Source: Nocardioides sp. (GTDB lineage: Bacteria > Actinomycetota > Actinomycetes > Propionibacteriales > Nocardioidaceae). Taken from it: DNA of 64,000 bases. Shown piece after piece: positions 17,047-25,532 of this stretch. The stretch covers positions 62,001 through 126,000 of the forward strand of contig NZ_JASBRN010000012.1 of NCBI RefSeq assembly GCF_030149505.1, read 5' to 3'. The position numbers were made by a program, and so were the translations under genes. Numbering within the stretch: position 1 is the first letter of the stretch; each line of letters starts with the position of its first letter. The notes below the pieces were generated by a model. The model was not told the DNA's origin. It searched no databases and saw nothing but the letters and a program-made list of their open reading frames with translations.

Positions 17047-17214
17047 ATGACGCGGGTCCGGGAGCTGGAGACGGCGACAGCCGATCGCTCCTACCTGCCC
17101 TCGCACGTGCCCTCCGGGGCGGCGCTGCTCGCGCTGCGCCTGAGCGAGGAGGCGCGGGGGATCCGCGGCCTGGACCTGCTGCGTCGCAGCGTCGACCGCG
17201 CGCCTCCGGTCTGA
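17047..17214 (+). CDS. Small protein of 55 residues, unknown
   Basis: MTRVRELETATADRSYLPSHVP, followed by a helix-prone segment and a basic tail. The case for a real gene is the TATGGT box at 17034-17039 ending 7 nt before the ATG, the same leaderless spacing as several firm genes here, and a GC-rich third position. No family was recognised. Confidence 0.4.
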   Translation: MTRVRELETATADRSYLPSHVPSGAALLALRLSEEARGIRGLDLLRRSVDRAPPV

Positions 17215-17300
17215 TCCTCGAGCCCACCGTCCCCGGGTGCCTGCGTGGCGGCACCCGTCCCTGGGTGCACCCTGCACACCTTGCTCAAGGACCACCTCTG

Positions 17301-17810
17301 ATGCTCTCCTCACCCCTGCCGGCCCACAGCCGCAGCCAGACCCGTCAGTTCCCCGGCCACCACCCCGCGGGCGTCGTACCGACGGGAGCAGTCCGACCAC
17401 CAGCAGCCCGGGGAGCGCGCCCGTCCCCGACCCCGGCCCCCGGGCCGACGTGGCAGCTCCTCGCGCTCCCCCAGCTGCCCGGTGGCGCGCTCACACCGCG
17501 GACCCACCTGGAGCGGTTCCTGCTCGAGCTCGAGCAGGCGCGCCGGCGGCAGCTCGACCAGCTGCCCACCACCCCCCGCACCGTGGTCGCCGCGGCGCAC
17601 CGACGCGCGGTCGAGGACCTGCTCACGCAGGTGCGGGCCGCTCGGCTGCGGCTGCGGGCCGGGACCTACGGGCGCTGCACCCGCTGCAACGCCGCCATCG
17701 AGTCCGACCAGCTCAGCGTGGCACCCTGGCAGCCCACCTGCGGGGCCTGCGCCAGGCGCACACCGCCCGGCCCGGTCCGTCCCGGTGCCACAGGGGGCCT
17801 GATCGCATGA
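17301..17810 (+). CDS. DksA/TraR-type zinc-finger protein
   Basis: 169 residues. A Pro-rich N-terminus is followed by a helical region (LERFLLELEQARRRQLDQL, AAHRRAVEDLLTQVRAARLRL) and a C4 zinc finger (CTRCNAAIESDQLSVAPWQPTCGAC), as in TraR/DksA proteins that enter the RNA polymerase secondary channel. In actinobacteria such proteins are mostly uncharacterised. ATG 17301 is chosen; the track start at 16812 runs over the upstream genes. The next gene begins in its stop (ATGA). Confidence 0.82.
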   Translation: MLSSPLPAHSRSQTRQFPGHHPAGVVPTGAVRPPAARGARPSPTPAPGPTWQLLALPQLPGGALTPRTHLERFLLELEQARRRQLDQLPTTPRTVVAAAHRRAVEDLLTQVRAARLRLRAGTYGRCTRCNAAIESDQLSVAPWQPTCGACARRTPPGPVRPGATGGLIA

Positions 17811-17998
17811 GTGCGGTGCTGCGCCGCCTGGCGGCCCCGGCCCTCCTGGCGGCAGGCGTGCTGCTCACCGCCCTCCTCGGGGTCGGGCTCCTCGACGACG
17901 GTCCGGTCCGCATCGGGCTCGGCTGGGTGATCGCCCTGGTGGCGGGGGCCGCCGTGCACCGCACCGCCGTCGTCGCCGACGGACGCCGCGGTGGATGA
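17807..17998 (+). CDS. Small two-helix membrane protein
   Basis: 63 residues, starting in the stop codon of the zinc-finger gene (ATGA). Two membrane segments are visible (LLAAGVLLTALLGVGLL and GWVIALVAGAAVHRTAVV). It is visible in the track only as the tail of an out-of-frame ORF. The function is unknown; coupling to the DksA-like gene suggests a two-gene operon. Confidence 0.6.
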   Translation: MSAVLRRLAAPALLAAGVLLTALLGVGLLDDGPVRIGLGWVIALVAGAAVHRTAVVADGRRGG

Positions 17999-18027
17999 CC
18001 CGCCCGGGTCTCGGCGGGAGCACGACG

Positions 18028-18056
18028 AAGGCCCCGGGTCGGTGACCCGGGGCCTT
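18028..18056. terminator. Bidirectional hairpin terminator
   Basis: AAGGCCCCGGGTC, a 3-nt loop and the exact complement, followed by TTTCG. It lies between the convergent small membrane protein gene and tRNA-Leu and can serve both. Confidence 0.75.
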
Positions 18057-18065
18057 TCGCTCACG

Positions 18066-18149
18066 TGCGCGAGGGGGGAGTTGAACCCCCACGTCCTTTC
18101 GGACACACGGACCTGAACCGTGCGCGTCTGCCTATTCCGCCACTCGCGC
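18066..18149 (-). tRNA. tRNA-Leu (anticodon CAG)
   Basis: The reverse strand folds into a class II tRNA with a long variable arm (TGTCCGAAAGGAC region). The anticodon stem-loop CACGG-TTCAGGT-CCGTG gives CAG, the T-loop is GGTTCAACTC, and the acceptor stem is GCGCGAG/CTCGCGC with discriminator A. CCA is not encoded. A tRNA-Leu next to fhaA is also found in mycobacteria, so the position is conserved. Confidence 0.95.
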
Positions 18150-18452
18150 GTGAAGCGTGTGGAGGTTATCCCAGTCGGGGGTGCAGACCCAAACCGCGGG
18201 AGGGAACCGGCTGCGGGGCCGAGGGCACCCGCCCCCCAGCACACCCCCGCCCGCCACGCGGGGTGACACCGCCGGGGCCGGGCTTCGTTACCATCGCACC
18301 CGACCCGGCGTCCGCCGACTGCTGCGTCCTGCCCGCGCACGTCACACCCGCGCGTGGGCGTGGGTCGGCGCTGCGGGGGGAAGACCCCGTCCGGACCAGC
18401 AGCACCCACCGGCACAGGACCCGGCACAGGACCCAGAGAGGAGGAGTCGGGC
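18150..18452. promoter_or_regulatory. Intergenic region upstream of the fhaA-pknB block
   Basis: About 300 bp without a supportable gene. A TACCAT box (about 18290-18295) in a slightly AT-richer spot is the best candidate promoter for the seven-gene fhaA-pknB operon, and AGAGGAGGAG directly before ATG 18453 is a strong ribosome binding site. Confidence 0.4.
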
Positions 18453-19160
18453 ATGAGCAGCCTCCAGCGCTTCGAACGACGCCTCGAGACGATGATCTCC
18501 GGGGCCTTCGCGCGCGCCTTCCGCTCCGCGGTCCAGCCCGTCGAGATCGCGGCCGCGCTGCAGCGCGAGTGCGACAACAACGCCCAGATCCTGTCGCGGC
18601 AGCGGCGCCTGGTGCCCAACGACTTCCACGTGGAGCTCGCGCAGAGCGACCTCGACCGGCTGGCGCCGTACGACACCGCGATGGCCGCGGAGCTGGAGAA
18701 GCAGGTCACCGAGCACGCCCAGACCAACGGCTACTCCTTCCCCGGCCCGGTCACCATCGAGTTCGAGGTCGCCGATGACCTCACCACCGGCCGCTTCCGC
18801 GTCCGCAGCCGCGCCACCGCCAAGGTGAGCAGCAACAGCACCCACACGCAGGTCGGCCGCGCACGCGCCGTCCTCGAGGTCAACGGCACCCAGCACCCGC
18901 TGCTGCCGCCGGGCGTCGTCGTGGGCCGCGGCACCGACGCCGACGTCCGGATCAACGACCCGGGCGTGAGCCGCCAGCACGTGGAGTTCCGGGTGGACGC
19001 CTCCGGCGAGCGGATCAAGGTCGACGTGCGCGACCTCGGCTCGACCAACGGGATGCTCGTGGACGGGCAGAAGATGAGCCGCTCGGTCGCCGACGACGGC
19101 ACCGAGGTCAAGATCGGCAACACCGTGCTGCGCGTGAGGCTGGTGCGCGACGATGTCTGA
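18453..19160 (+). CDS. fhaA: FHA domain protein FhaA with DUF3662 N-terminus
   Basis: 235 residues. The N-terminal 110 residues form the DUF3662 domain (MSSLQRFERRLETMISGAFARAFRSAVQPVEIA), and the C-terminus is a forkhead-associated domain with GRGTDADVRINDPGVSRQHVEF and DLGSTNGMLVDG, which binds phosphothreonine. In mycobacteria FhaA is a PknB substrate that links kinase signalling to lipid II flipping (MurJ/MviN) and wall growth. It overlaps fhaB by 8 bp and is the first gene of the operon. Confidence 0.95.
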   Translation: MSSLQRFERRLETMISGAFARAFRSAVQPVEIAAALQRECDNNAQILSRQRRLVPNDFHVELAQSDLDRLAPYDTAMAAELEKQVTEHAQTNGYSFPGPVTIEFEVADDLTTGRFRVRSRATAKVSSNSTHTQVGRARAVLEVNGTQHPLLPPGVVVGRGTDADVRINDPGVSRQHVEFRVDASGERIKVDVRDLGSTNGMLVDGQKMSRSVADDGTEVKIGNTVLRVRLVRDDV

Positions 19161-19626
19161 GCTGACCCTGCTGCTCATCCGGATCGCCTACCTCGCGGTC
19201 CTGTGGATCTTCGTCCTCTCCGCCATCTCCGTGATCCGCTCCGACATGTTCGGCGCCCGGGTCCCCGAGACCGCCCGCACCCCCGAGCCCCGCGGCCGCG
19301 AGCCCAAGGCCAAGGCCCCGTCCAAGCGCCGCGGCTCGCCCACCCACGTCCTGGTCACCGAGGGCGCCAACGCCGGCGAGCGCGCCGACCTCGCCGCTGC
19401 GCCCGTCCTCATCGGCCGCGGCTCCGACGCCGCGATCCGCCTCGACGACGACTACGTCTCCACCCGCCACGCCCGGATCGCCGCGTCCGGGGACCAGTGG
19501 TTCGTGGAGGACCTCGGCTCCACCAACGGCACCTACATCGGCACCGTGCGCATCACGCAGCCGACCACGATCACGCTCGGGACCCAGGTGCGGATCGGCA
19601 AGACGATCCTGGAGCTGCGCAAGTGA
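19153..19626 (+). CDS. fhaB: FHA domain membrane protein FhaB (FipA)
   Basis: 157 residues. One N-terminal membrane helix (LTLLLIRIAYLAVLWIFVLSAISVI) is followed by a basic linker and an FHA domain (LIGRGSDAAIRLDDDYVSTRHARI, DLGSTNGTYIG). In mycobacteria FhaB binds phosphorylated partners including FtsZ and supports division under oxidative stress. Its stop overlaps the pstP GTG. Confidence 0.95.
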   Translation: MSELTLLLIRIAYLAVLWIFVLSAISVIRSDMFGARVPETARTPEPRGREPKAKAPSKRRGSPTHVLVTEGANAGERADLAAAPVLIGRGSDAAIRLDDDYVSTRHARIAASGDQWFVEDLGSTNGTYIGTVRITQPTTITLGTQVRIGKTILELRK

Positions 19627-21047
19627 GCCAGCCCGGCAGCGGGAGCGACCCGACCAGCGCAGGCCCGGCGACGCTGCGGCTGCACTGGTCGGCGATCTCC
19701 GACGTCGGGCGGGTGCGCAAGGACAACCAGGACTCCGGGTACGCCGGGCCGTGGCTGCTCACCGTCTGCGACGGCGTCGGCGGCGCGATGCGCGGCGACA
19801 TCGCCTCCAGCGTGGCCGTCCAGCAGCTGCGCCGCCTCGACGAGGAGCCCCCGGGCCCGCTCGAGGCCGACGAGCTGCTCGGCCGCGTCGGCGGCGCGCT
19901 GCACCGCGCGCACGACCGGATCGGCGAGGTCGTCGACGAGGACCCCGCCCTCAACGGCACCAGCACCACCGCCACCGTCCTGCACTTCGACGGCCGCCAG
20001 GTCGGTGTCGGCCACGTCGGCGACAGCCGGGCCTACCTCCTGCGCGAGGGCGAGATCAGCAGGCTGACCAGCGACCACACCTTCGTGCAGAGCCTGGTCG
20101 ACGAGGGCCGGATCACCGAGGCCGAGTCGCGGGTGCACCCGCACCGCAACCTCATCCTCAAGGCGGTCGACGGCATCCACGAGGCCGAGCCCGATCTCTT
20201 CGTCGTGGCCCTGCAGTCCGGCGACCGGCTCCTCGTCTGCTCCGACGGCGCGACCGCCTCCCTCGACGACGACGACCTGCTCGCGATCCTCGGCGACGGC
20301 ACCCCCGACTACGCCGCCGTCGAGCTGGTCCGCCGTGCCCTCGACGCCGGCTCCACCGACAACGTCACCTGCCTGGTCGCCGACGTGCTCGACGAGGCCG
20401 CCGCCGCGGCACGCAGCGAGGAGCTCGCCGACCTCCAGCCGATGGTGGTCGGCGCGGCGACCGACGTACGCCGTCGCCCGCACCGGCACGCGCTGGGCAC
20501 CGGCCTGGGCTCCGGGCTGTTCCGCGGCCGCACCGACACCGGCGAGCTGCCGGCCGTCGACGCCGACCTCCCGCCCGACCTGCCCGCCGACGTCCACGCG
20601 ATCCCCAGCGACCCGGTCGACCCCGAGGCGGCGCGCTACGCTCCGCGGCCTCCGCGCCGCTTCGCCTGGGCCCGGCGGGCTCTCCTCGCCCTGGTGCTGG
20701 TCGGCCTGGGGTGGATGGGCGTGGCGGCGGCGTACACCTGGACCCAGCAGCAGTACTACGTCGGCGAGGTCGACGGCCAGGTCCAGATCTTCCGCGGCGT
20801 CGACCTCTCGCTCCCGGGCGTGGAGCTCTCCGAGCCCTACGAGTCCACCAACGTCACCCTCGACCGGCTGCCGGAGTTCGTGGCCGACGGGGTCCGCGAG
20901 GGCGTCGCCGCCGACGACCTCGAGGACGCCCGCACCATCGTGGAGAACCTCGCGCGGCAGATGAGCGCCGAGCCCACCGACGCCTCCGGCGACACCGGCT
21001 CCTCCGACACCGGCTCCTCAGGGTCGGCCCGACCCGAGGGCAGGTGA
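19623..21047 (+). CDS. pstP: PP2C-type Ser/Thr protein phosphatase PstP
   Basis: 474 residues from GTG 19623 (GTGA overlap). The phosphatase domain carries the metal-binding signatures RKDNQDS, CDGVGGAMRGD, VGDSRAYLLR and GSTDNVTCLV. It is followed by a linker, one membrane helix (RRALLALVLVGLGWMGVAAAYT) and an extracytoplasmic domain of about 100 residues ending in an acidic Ser/Asp/Gly tail with duplicated DTGSS. It dephosphorylates PknA, PknB and their substrates. The track start at 19203 is an artefact. Confidence 0.95.
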   Translation: MSQPGSGSDPTSAGPATLRLHWSAISDVGRVRKDNQDSGYAGPWLLTVCDGVGGAMRGDIASSVAVQQLRRLDEEPPGPLEADELLGRVGGALHRAHDRIGEVVDEDPALNGTSTTATVLHFDGRQVGVGHVGDSRAYLLREGEISRLTSDHTFVQSLVDEGRITEAESRVHPHRNLILKAVDGIHEAEPDLFVVALQSGDRLLVCSDGATASLDDDDLLAILGDGTPDYAAVELVRRALDAGSTDNVTCLVADVLDEAAAAARSEELADLQPMVVGAATDVRRRPHRHALGTGLGSGLFRGRTDTGELPAVDADLPPDLPADVHAIPSDPVDPEAARYAPRPPRRFAWARRALLALVLVGLGWMGVAAAYTWTQQQYYVGEVDGQVQIFRGVDLSLPGVELSEPYESTNVTLDRLPEFVADGVREGVAADDLEDARTIVENLARQMSAEPTDASGDTGSSDTGSSGSARPEGR

Positions 21048-21052
21048 GCGGC

Positions 21053-22453
21053 ATGTCGCAGACGACCGGCAACCCGATCCTCGGTTTCGTGCACCGTCGC
21101 CGCCGCGGCGCGGAGCTCTTCCTGCTGGTGCTGGCCCTGGCCGTCGGCATCGGTGCCTACGCCGCCGTCGGGGTCGGCGTCGAGGGCGCCGTCCCCACCG
21201 ACCTCATCGGGTACGGCGGGTGGCTGGCCGCCCTCGTGGTCGGCGCGCACATCGTCGTACGCCTCGTCGCGCCGTACGCCGACCCGGTGCTGCTGCCCGT
21301 CGTGGCCGCCCTCAACGGGCTCGGCCTGGCCGTGATCCACCGACTCGACCTCACCGAGGACACCGGCTTCGCCGCCCAGCAGCTGGTGTGGATGACGATC
21401 GGCGTCGCGCTCTTCGTCGGCACCCTGGTGCTGCTGCGCGACCACCGCATCCTCACCCGCTTCACCTACACATCGGGCCTGGCCGCGATCGTCCTGCTGC
21501 TCATGCCGATGCTGCCGCTGATCGGCAACGAGGTCCGCGGCGCCCGCATCTGGGTGCGCCTGGGCCCGGTCGGCATGCAGCCCGGCGAGGTCGCCAAGGT
21601 GCTGCTCGTCATCGCCTTCGCCGGCTACCTCGTGTTGCACCGCGACGCGCTGGCGCTGGCCGGGCGCCGGCTGCTCTTCGTCGACCTGCCCCGCGGGCGC
21701 GACCTGGGGCCGATCCTCGGCATGTGGCTGATCAGCCTCGGCATCCTGGTCTTCCAGCGCGACCTCGGCTCCAGCCTGCTCTTCTTCGGGCTCTTCCTCT
21801 TCATGCTGTACGTCGCCACCGAGCGCGCCGGGTGGCTCGTCGTCGGCGGGGGGCTCTTCCTCGGCGGCGCCCTGGTGGCCTGGCAGCTCTTCAGCCACGT
21901 GCAGACCCGGGTGAACGTGTGGCTGAACCCGTTCGACTACTACGGCCCCGGCACCAACGACTCCGCCTTCCAGCCGGTCGAGGCGACCTTCGGGATGGCC
22001 TGGGGCGGGCTGCTGGGCCGCGGCTTCGGCGGCGGCGACCCGGGGCGGGTGCCGTTCGCGGAGTCCGACTTCATCATGGCCGCCATCGGCGAGGAGCTCG
22101 GGCTGACCGGGATGATGGCCGTCCTGGTGCTCTACGGGCTGATCGTCGAGCGCGGCCTGCGGGCGGCGCTGATCTCCCGCGACGGCTTCGGCAAGCTGCT
22201 GGCCACCGGCCTGGCCTCGGTCTTCGCGCTGCAGGTCTTCGTGGTCATCGGTGGGGTGACGGGGCTGATCCCGCTCACCGGCCTCACCACGCCCTTCCTG
22301 TCGTACGGCGGGTCGTCGCTGGTCGCGAACTGGGTGATCATCGCGCTGCTGCTGCGCGTCTCCGACCTGGCCCGCCGCCCGGTCCCCGAGCTCACCACCG
22401 CCGACGACGACGCCGGTGACCAGGACACCCAGGTGATCCGGGTGGCTCGATGA
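21053..22453 (+). CDS. rodA: SEDS peptidoglycan glycosyltransferase RodA/FtsW
   Basis: 466 residues with about 12 helices. SEDS motifs are present: GARIWVRLGPVGMQPGEVAK, QRDLGSSLLFFGLF, VNPFD-like LNPFDYYGPG, and TPFLSYGGSSLVAN near the C-terminus. It polymerises lipid II; its place next to pbpA in the pstP-pknB cluster identifies it as the elongation-type RodA. GTG 21044, overlapping the pstP stop, is an alternative start. Confidence 0.93.
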   Translation: MSQTTGNPILGFVHRRRRGAELFLLVLALAVGIGAYAAVGVGVEGAVPTDLIGYGGWLAALVVGAHIVVRLVAPYADPVLLPVVAALNGLGLAVIHRLDLTEDTGFAAQQLVWMTIGVALFVGTLVLLRDHRILTRFTYTSGLAAIVLLLMPMLPLIGNEVRGARIWVRLGPVGMQPGEVAKVLLVIAFAGYLVLHRDALALAGRRLLFVDLPRGRDLGPILGMWLISLGILVFQRDLGSSLLFFGLFLFMLYVATERAGWLVVGGGLFLGGALVAWQLFSHVQTRVNVWLNPFDYYGPGTNDSAFQPVEATFGMAWGGLLGRGFGGGDPGRVPFAESDFIMAAIGEELGLTGMMAVLVLYGLIVERGLRAALISRDGFGKLLATGLASVFALQVFVVIGGVTGLIPLTGLTTPFLSYGGSSLVANWVIIALLLRVSDLARRPVPELTTADDDAGDQDTQVIRVAR

Positions 22454-23952
22454 ACAAGCCGATCCGCACCATCTCGGTGGCCTTCCTCGTCCTCTTCCTG
22501 GCACTGATGGCCAACGTGACCTATCTGCAGTACTGGCGCGCCGACTCCCTCGCCGACGACGGGCGCAACCGTCGTGCCGTCGACGAGGCCTTCTCCCAGC
22601 CGCGCGGAGCGATCCTCGTGGGCCGGGAGCCGGTCGCGGAGTCGGTGCCGTCCGACGACCGCTTCGAGTACCAGCGGACCTACCCGCAGCCGCTCGCCTA
22701 CGCGCACATCACCGGTTGGTACAACTACTTCAACGCCCAGTCCGGCGCCTGCAGCACCTGCCAGCGACGGATCGAGCAGACCCAGGACGACCTGCTGAGC
22801 GGCGAGGACGACCGGCTCTTCGTCACCCGCCTCGTCGACCTGCTCAGCAACGAGACCTCCGAGGGCGGCAACGTCGCCCTCACCCTCGACCCCGTGGCCC
22901 AGCGCGCCGCCTTCGACGGCCTGCGCGAGGTGCTCGGCCCCGAGGGCCAGGGCGCGGTCGTGGCCCTCGAGCCGCGCACCGGCAAGGTGCTGGCGATGGT
23001 CTCCCTGCCGACCTTCGACCCCAACCGGCTGGCCAGCCACGACCTCTCCGTGGTCAGCAGTGCGGGGGAGGAGCTCGAAGAGGACCCGGCACAGCCCTTG
23101 CTCAACCGCGCCATCCAGACCACGCTGCCCCCGGGCTCGACGTTCAAGGTCGTGACGGCGGCCGCAGCGATCGAGAACGGCCTCTACGAGGTGGGTGACG
23201 ACGTCCCCGGCGGGCCCACCTTCCAGCTGCCGCAGACCACCGGCGACACCGGCCTCATCGACAACCAGGGCCGCTCCTGCGGGGCGAGCACCGTCCCCTT
23301 CGCCCAGGCCATGGCCCAGTCCTGCAACACCACGTTCGCGCGGCTGGCCATCGAGGTCGGCGCGGAGCGGATGGAGGAGCAGGCCGAGGCGTTCGGCTTC
23401 AACCAGGAGTACTTCGACGACCTGCTCCCCCAGGCGGTCTCCCGCTTTCCCGAGGAGATGAACGAGCCGCAGACCGGGCAGTCGGGCATCGGCCAGTTCG
23501 ACGTCGCCGCGACCCCGCTGCAGATGGCGATGGTCGTCGCCGGCATCGCCAACGGCGGCACGGTCATGAAGCCCTACCTCGTCGACGAGGTGCAGAGCCC
23601 GGAGTTCGAGCAGATCGAGCAGACCGACCCCGAGGCACTCTCCGAGGCGGTCTCCTCCTCGACGGCCTCCCAGCTCACCGACCTGCTCGTCGCGACCGTC
23701 GACGAGGGCACCGCCAGCCCGGCGGCGATCCCCGGCGTGCAGGTGGCCGGCAAGACCGGCACGGCCCAGAGCGGCCAGGACGACGTGCCGCCGTACGCCT
23801 GGTTCGTCTCCTTCGCCCCGGCCGACGACCCCGAGGTCGCCGTCGCGGTGATGATCCAGGAGGCGCCGGGCATCGAGCGCGGCGAGATCGCGGGCGGCCT
23901 GCTGGGCGGCCCGATCGCGAAGGCCATCATGAAAGCGGTGATCAACCGGTGA
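22450..23952 (+). CDS. pbpA: Penicillin-binding protein 2 PbpA (class B transpeptidase)
   Basis: 500 residues. An N-terminal membrane anchor (TISVAFLVLFLALMANVTYL) and a dimerisation region are followed by the transpeptidase domain with STFK at 230-233, SCN at 291-293 and KTGT at 435-438. It crosslinks peptidoglycan made by the adjacent RodA. Odd: the N-terminal domain contains SGACSTCQRR, a CxxC pair not expected in this position. Overlaps of 4 bp on both sides (ATGA, GTGA) show tight coupling. Confidence 0.95.
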   Translation: MNKPIRTISVAFLVLFLALMANVTYLQYWRADSLADDGRNRRAVDEAFSQPRGAILVGREPVAESVPSDDRFEYQRTYPQPLAYAHITGWYNYFNAQSGACSTCQRRIEQTQDDLLSGEDDRLFVTRLVDLLSNETSEGGNVALTLDPVAQRAAFDGLREVLGPEGQGAVVALEPRTGKVLAMVSLPTFDPNRLASHDLSVVSSAGEELEEDPAQPLLNRAIQTTLPPGSTFKVVTAAAAIENGLYEVGDDVPGGPTFQLPQTTGDTGLIDNQGRSCGASTVPFAQAMAQSCNTTFARLAIEVGAERMEEQAEAFGFNQEYFDDLLPQAVSRFPEEMNEPQTGQSGIGQFDVAATPLQMAMVVAGIANGGTVMKPYLVDEVQSPEFEQIEQTDPEALSEAVSSSTASQLTDLLVATVDEGTASPAAIPGVQVAGKTGTAQSGQDDVPPYAWFVSFAPADDPEVAVAVMIQEAPGIERGEIAGGLLGGPIAKAIMKAVINR

Positions 23953-25532
23953 CCCCGCCCGACAGCCCGTCCGACAGCTCGCTCGGTGGTGCCGGTGAGT
24001 TCGCCGACGACGCCCGGCGCTACCTCCTCGAGTCCCGGATCGCCACCGGCGGCATGGGCGAGGTCTGGCGCGCCCGCGACACCACCCTGGGCCGCACCGT
24101 CGCGGTCAAGGTGCTCAAGCGCGAGTACGCCGACGACGCCACGTTCCGCAGCCGGTTCGAGACCGAGGCCCGGCACGCCGCCTCGCTGCACCACCCCGGC
24201 ATCGCCGCGGTCTTCGACTTCGGCGAGGCGCAGTCCGTCGACGGGTCGGGTGTCCCCCGGCCCTACCTCGTCATGGAGCTCGTCGAGGGCCAGCCGTTGT
24301 CCGCGCTGCTGCGCCCCGGCTCGCCCATGGACCCCGGTGCGGCCGCCGCCCTCATGGCCCAGGCCGCGGACGCCATCGCCGCCGCACACGCCGCCGGGAT
24401 CGTCCACCGCGACGTGAAGCCGGCGAACCTGCTCGTCACCCCCGACCGGCAGGTCAAGGTCACCGACTTCGGCATCGCCAGGGCCGCCGACAGCGTCAGC
24501 CTCACCCAGACCGGCCAGGTCATGGGCACCCCGCAGTACCTCTCGCCCGAGCAGGCGCGCGGCAGCACCGCCACCGAGGCCTCCGACGTCTACTCCCTCG
24601 GGGTCGTGGCCTACGAGTGCCTGGCCGGACGGCGCCCCTTCGACGCCGGCTCCCCGGTCGCGACCGCGCTCGCGCACCTCAACCAGGAGCCGCCCGCCCT
24701 CCCCGACAGCGTCCCCGCCCCCCTCGCAGCGGTCGTCATGCGCGCCCTGGCCAAGGACCCGGCCGAGCGGTACGCCGGGGCCGGAGCCCTCGCCGCCGCC
24801 CTGCGCGACCCGGCAGGCTCGGGTGCGCCCGGCGGCGCGGCCGCCGCGGGTGCCGCCGGGGCCGGCGCCGCTGCCGCGGCGGACGCGCCGACCTCCGTCG
24901 TACCTCCGGTGGGGCCGCCGCTGGGAGCCACCGACGACCCGGCCACCGCCGTGCTGCCCGGTCTCGGCGCGGCCGCCGCTCCTGCGACCGCGGCGACCGG
25001 CACCGTGCCGGCCGCGCATCAGCAGGACCGCAAGGCCTTCCCGTGGGCGACCCTGCTGCTGGTGGTCGCACTGGTGTCCGTGGTCGTGCTCGTCGTGGTG
25101 CTGCTGCTCACCTCCGACGGTGACGAGGAGCCCGAGGAGGACCCGACGCGGACGCCCCCGAGGTCGCAGAGCCAGGAGCCGACCGAGGAGCCGACCACCC
25201 CGTCGGCGCCGGCGACGGTGGAGATCACCGAGTCCGACTACACCGGGCGCGACTACCGCGAGGTGCAGGAGCGGCTCTCCGACCTGGGGCTGAGCCCGGT
25301 CCTCAACGAGCTGAGCAACGACGGCAACCAGGAGCCGGGCATCGTCGACGGCGTCAACCCGACCGGCACACTGACCGAGGGCGACCAGATCACCATCTCC
25401 TACTGGGGCCCACGGCCCGAGACGCCGACGCCCACCCCGACCCCCAGCGAGGCCACTCCCTCGCCCGCTCCGTCAGAGAGCAGCTCGGACGCAGCGCTGC
25501 TCTCCGAGTCCAGCGAGGAGGCGCAGCAGTGA
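23949..25532 (+). CDS. pknA: Ser/Thr protein kinase PknA with one PASTA domain
   Basis: 527 residues. The kinase domain (about residues 25-290) has the glycine loop IATGGMGEVWRA, VAVKVLK, the catalytic HRDVKPANLL, DFGIARA, and SPEQ in the activation segment. An Ala/Gly-rich linker, one membrane helix (WATLLLVVALVSVVVLVVVLLL) and a single PASTA-like repeat (DYREVQERLSDLGLSPVLNE) follow, then a Pro/Thr/Ser-rich tail. It phosphorylates division and wall proteins. Mycobacterial PknA lacks a PASTA domain, so the single repeat is a lineage feature. GTG start in the pbpA stop. Confidence 0.93.
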   Translation: MTPPDSPSDSSLGGAGEFADDARRYLLESRIATGGMGEVWRARDTTLGRTVAVKVLKREYADDATFRSRFETEARHAASLHHPGIAAVFDFGEAQSVDGSGVPRPYLVMELVEGQPLSALLRPGSPMDPGAAAALMAQAADAIAAAHAAGIVHRDVKPANLLVTPDRQVKVTDFGIARAADSVSLTQTGQVMGTPQYLSPEQARGSTATEASDVYSLGVVAYECLAGRRPFDAGSPVATALAHLNQEPPALPDSVPAPLAAVVMRALAKDPAERYAGAGALAAALRDPAGSGAPGGAAAAGAAGAGAAAAADAPTSVVPPVGPPLGATDDPATAVLPGLGAAAAPATAATGTVPAAHQQDRKAFPWATLLLVVALVSVVVLVVVLLLTSDGDEEPEEDPTRTPPRSQSQEPTEEPTTPSAPATVEITESDYTGRDYREVQERLSDLGLSPVLNELSNDGNQEPGIVDGVNPTGTLTEGDQITISYWGPRPETPTPTPTPSEATPSPAPSESSSDAALLSESSEEAQQ

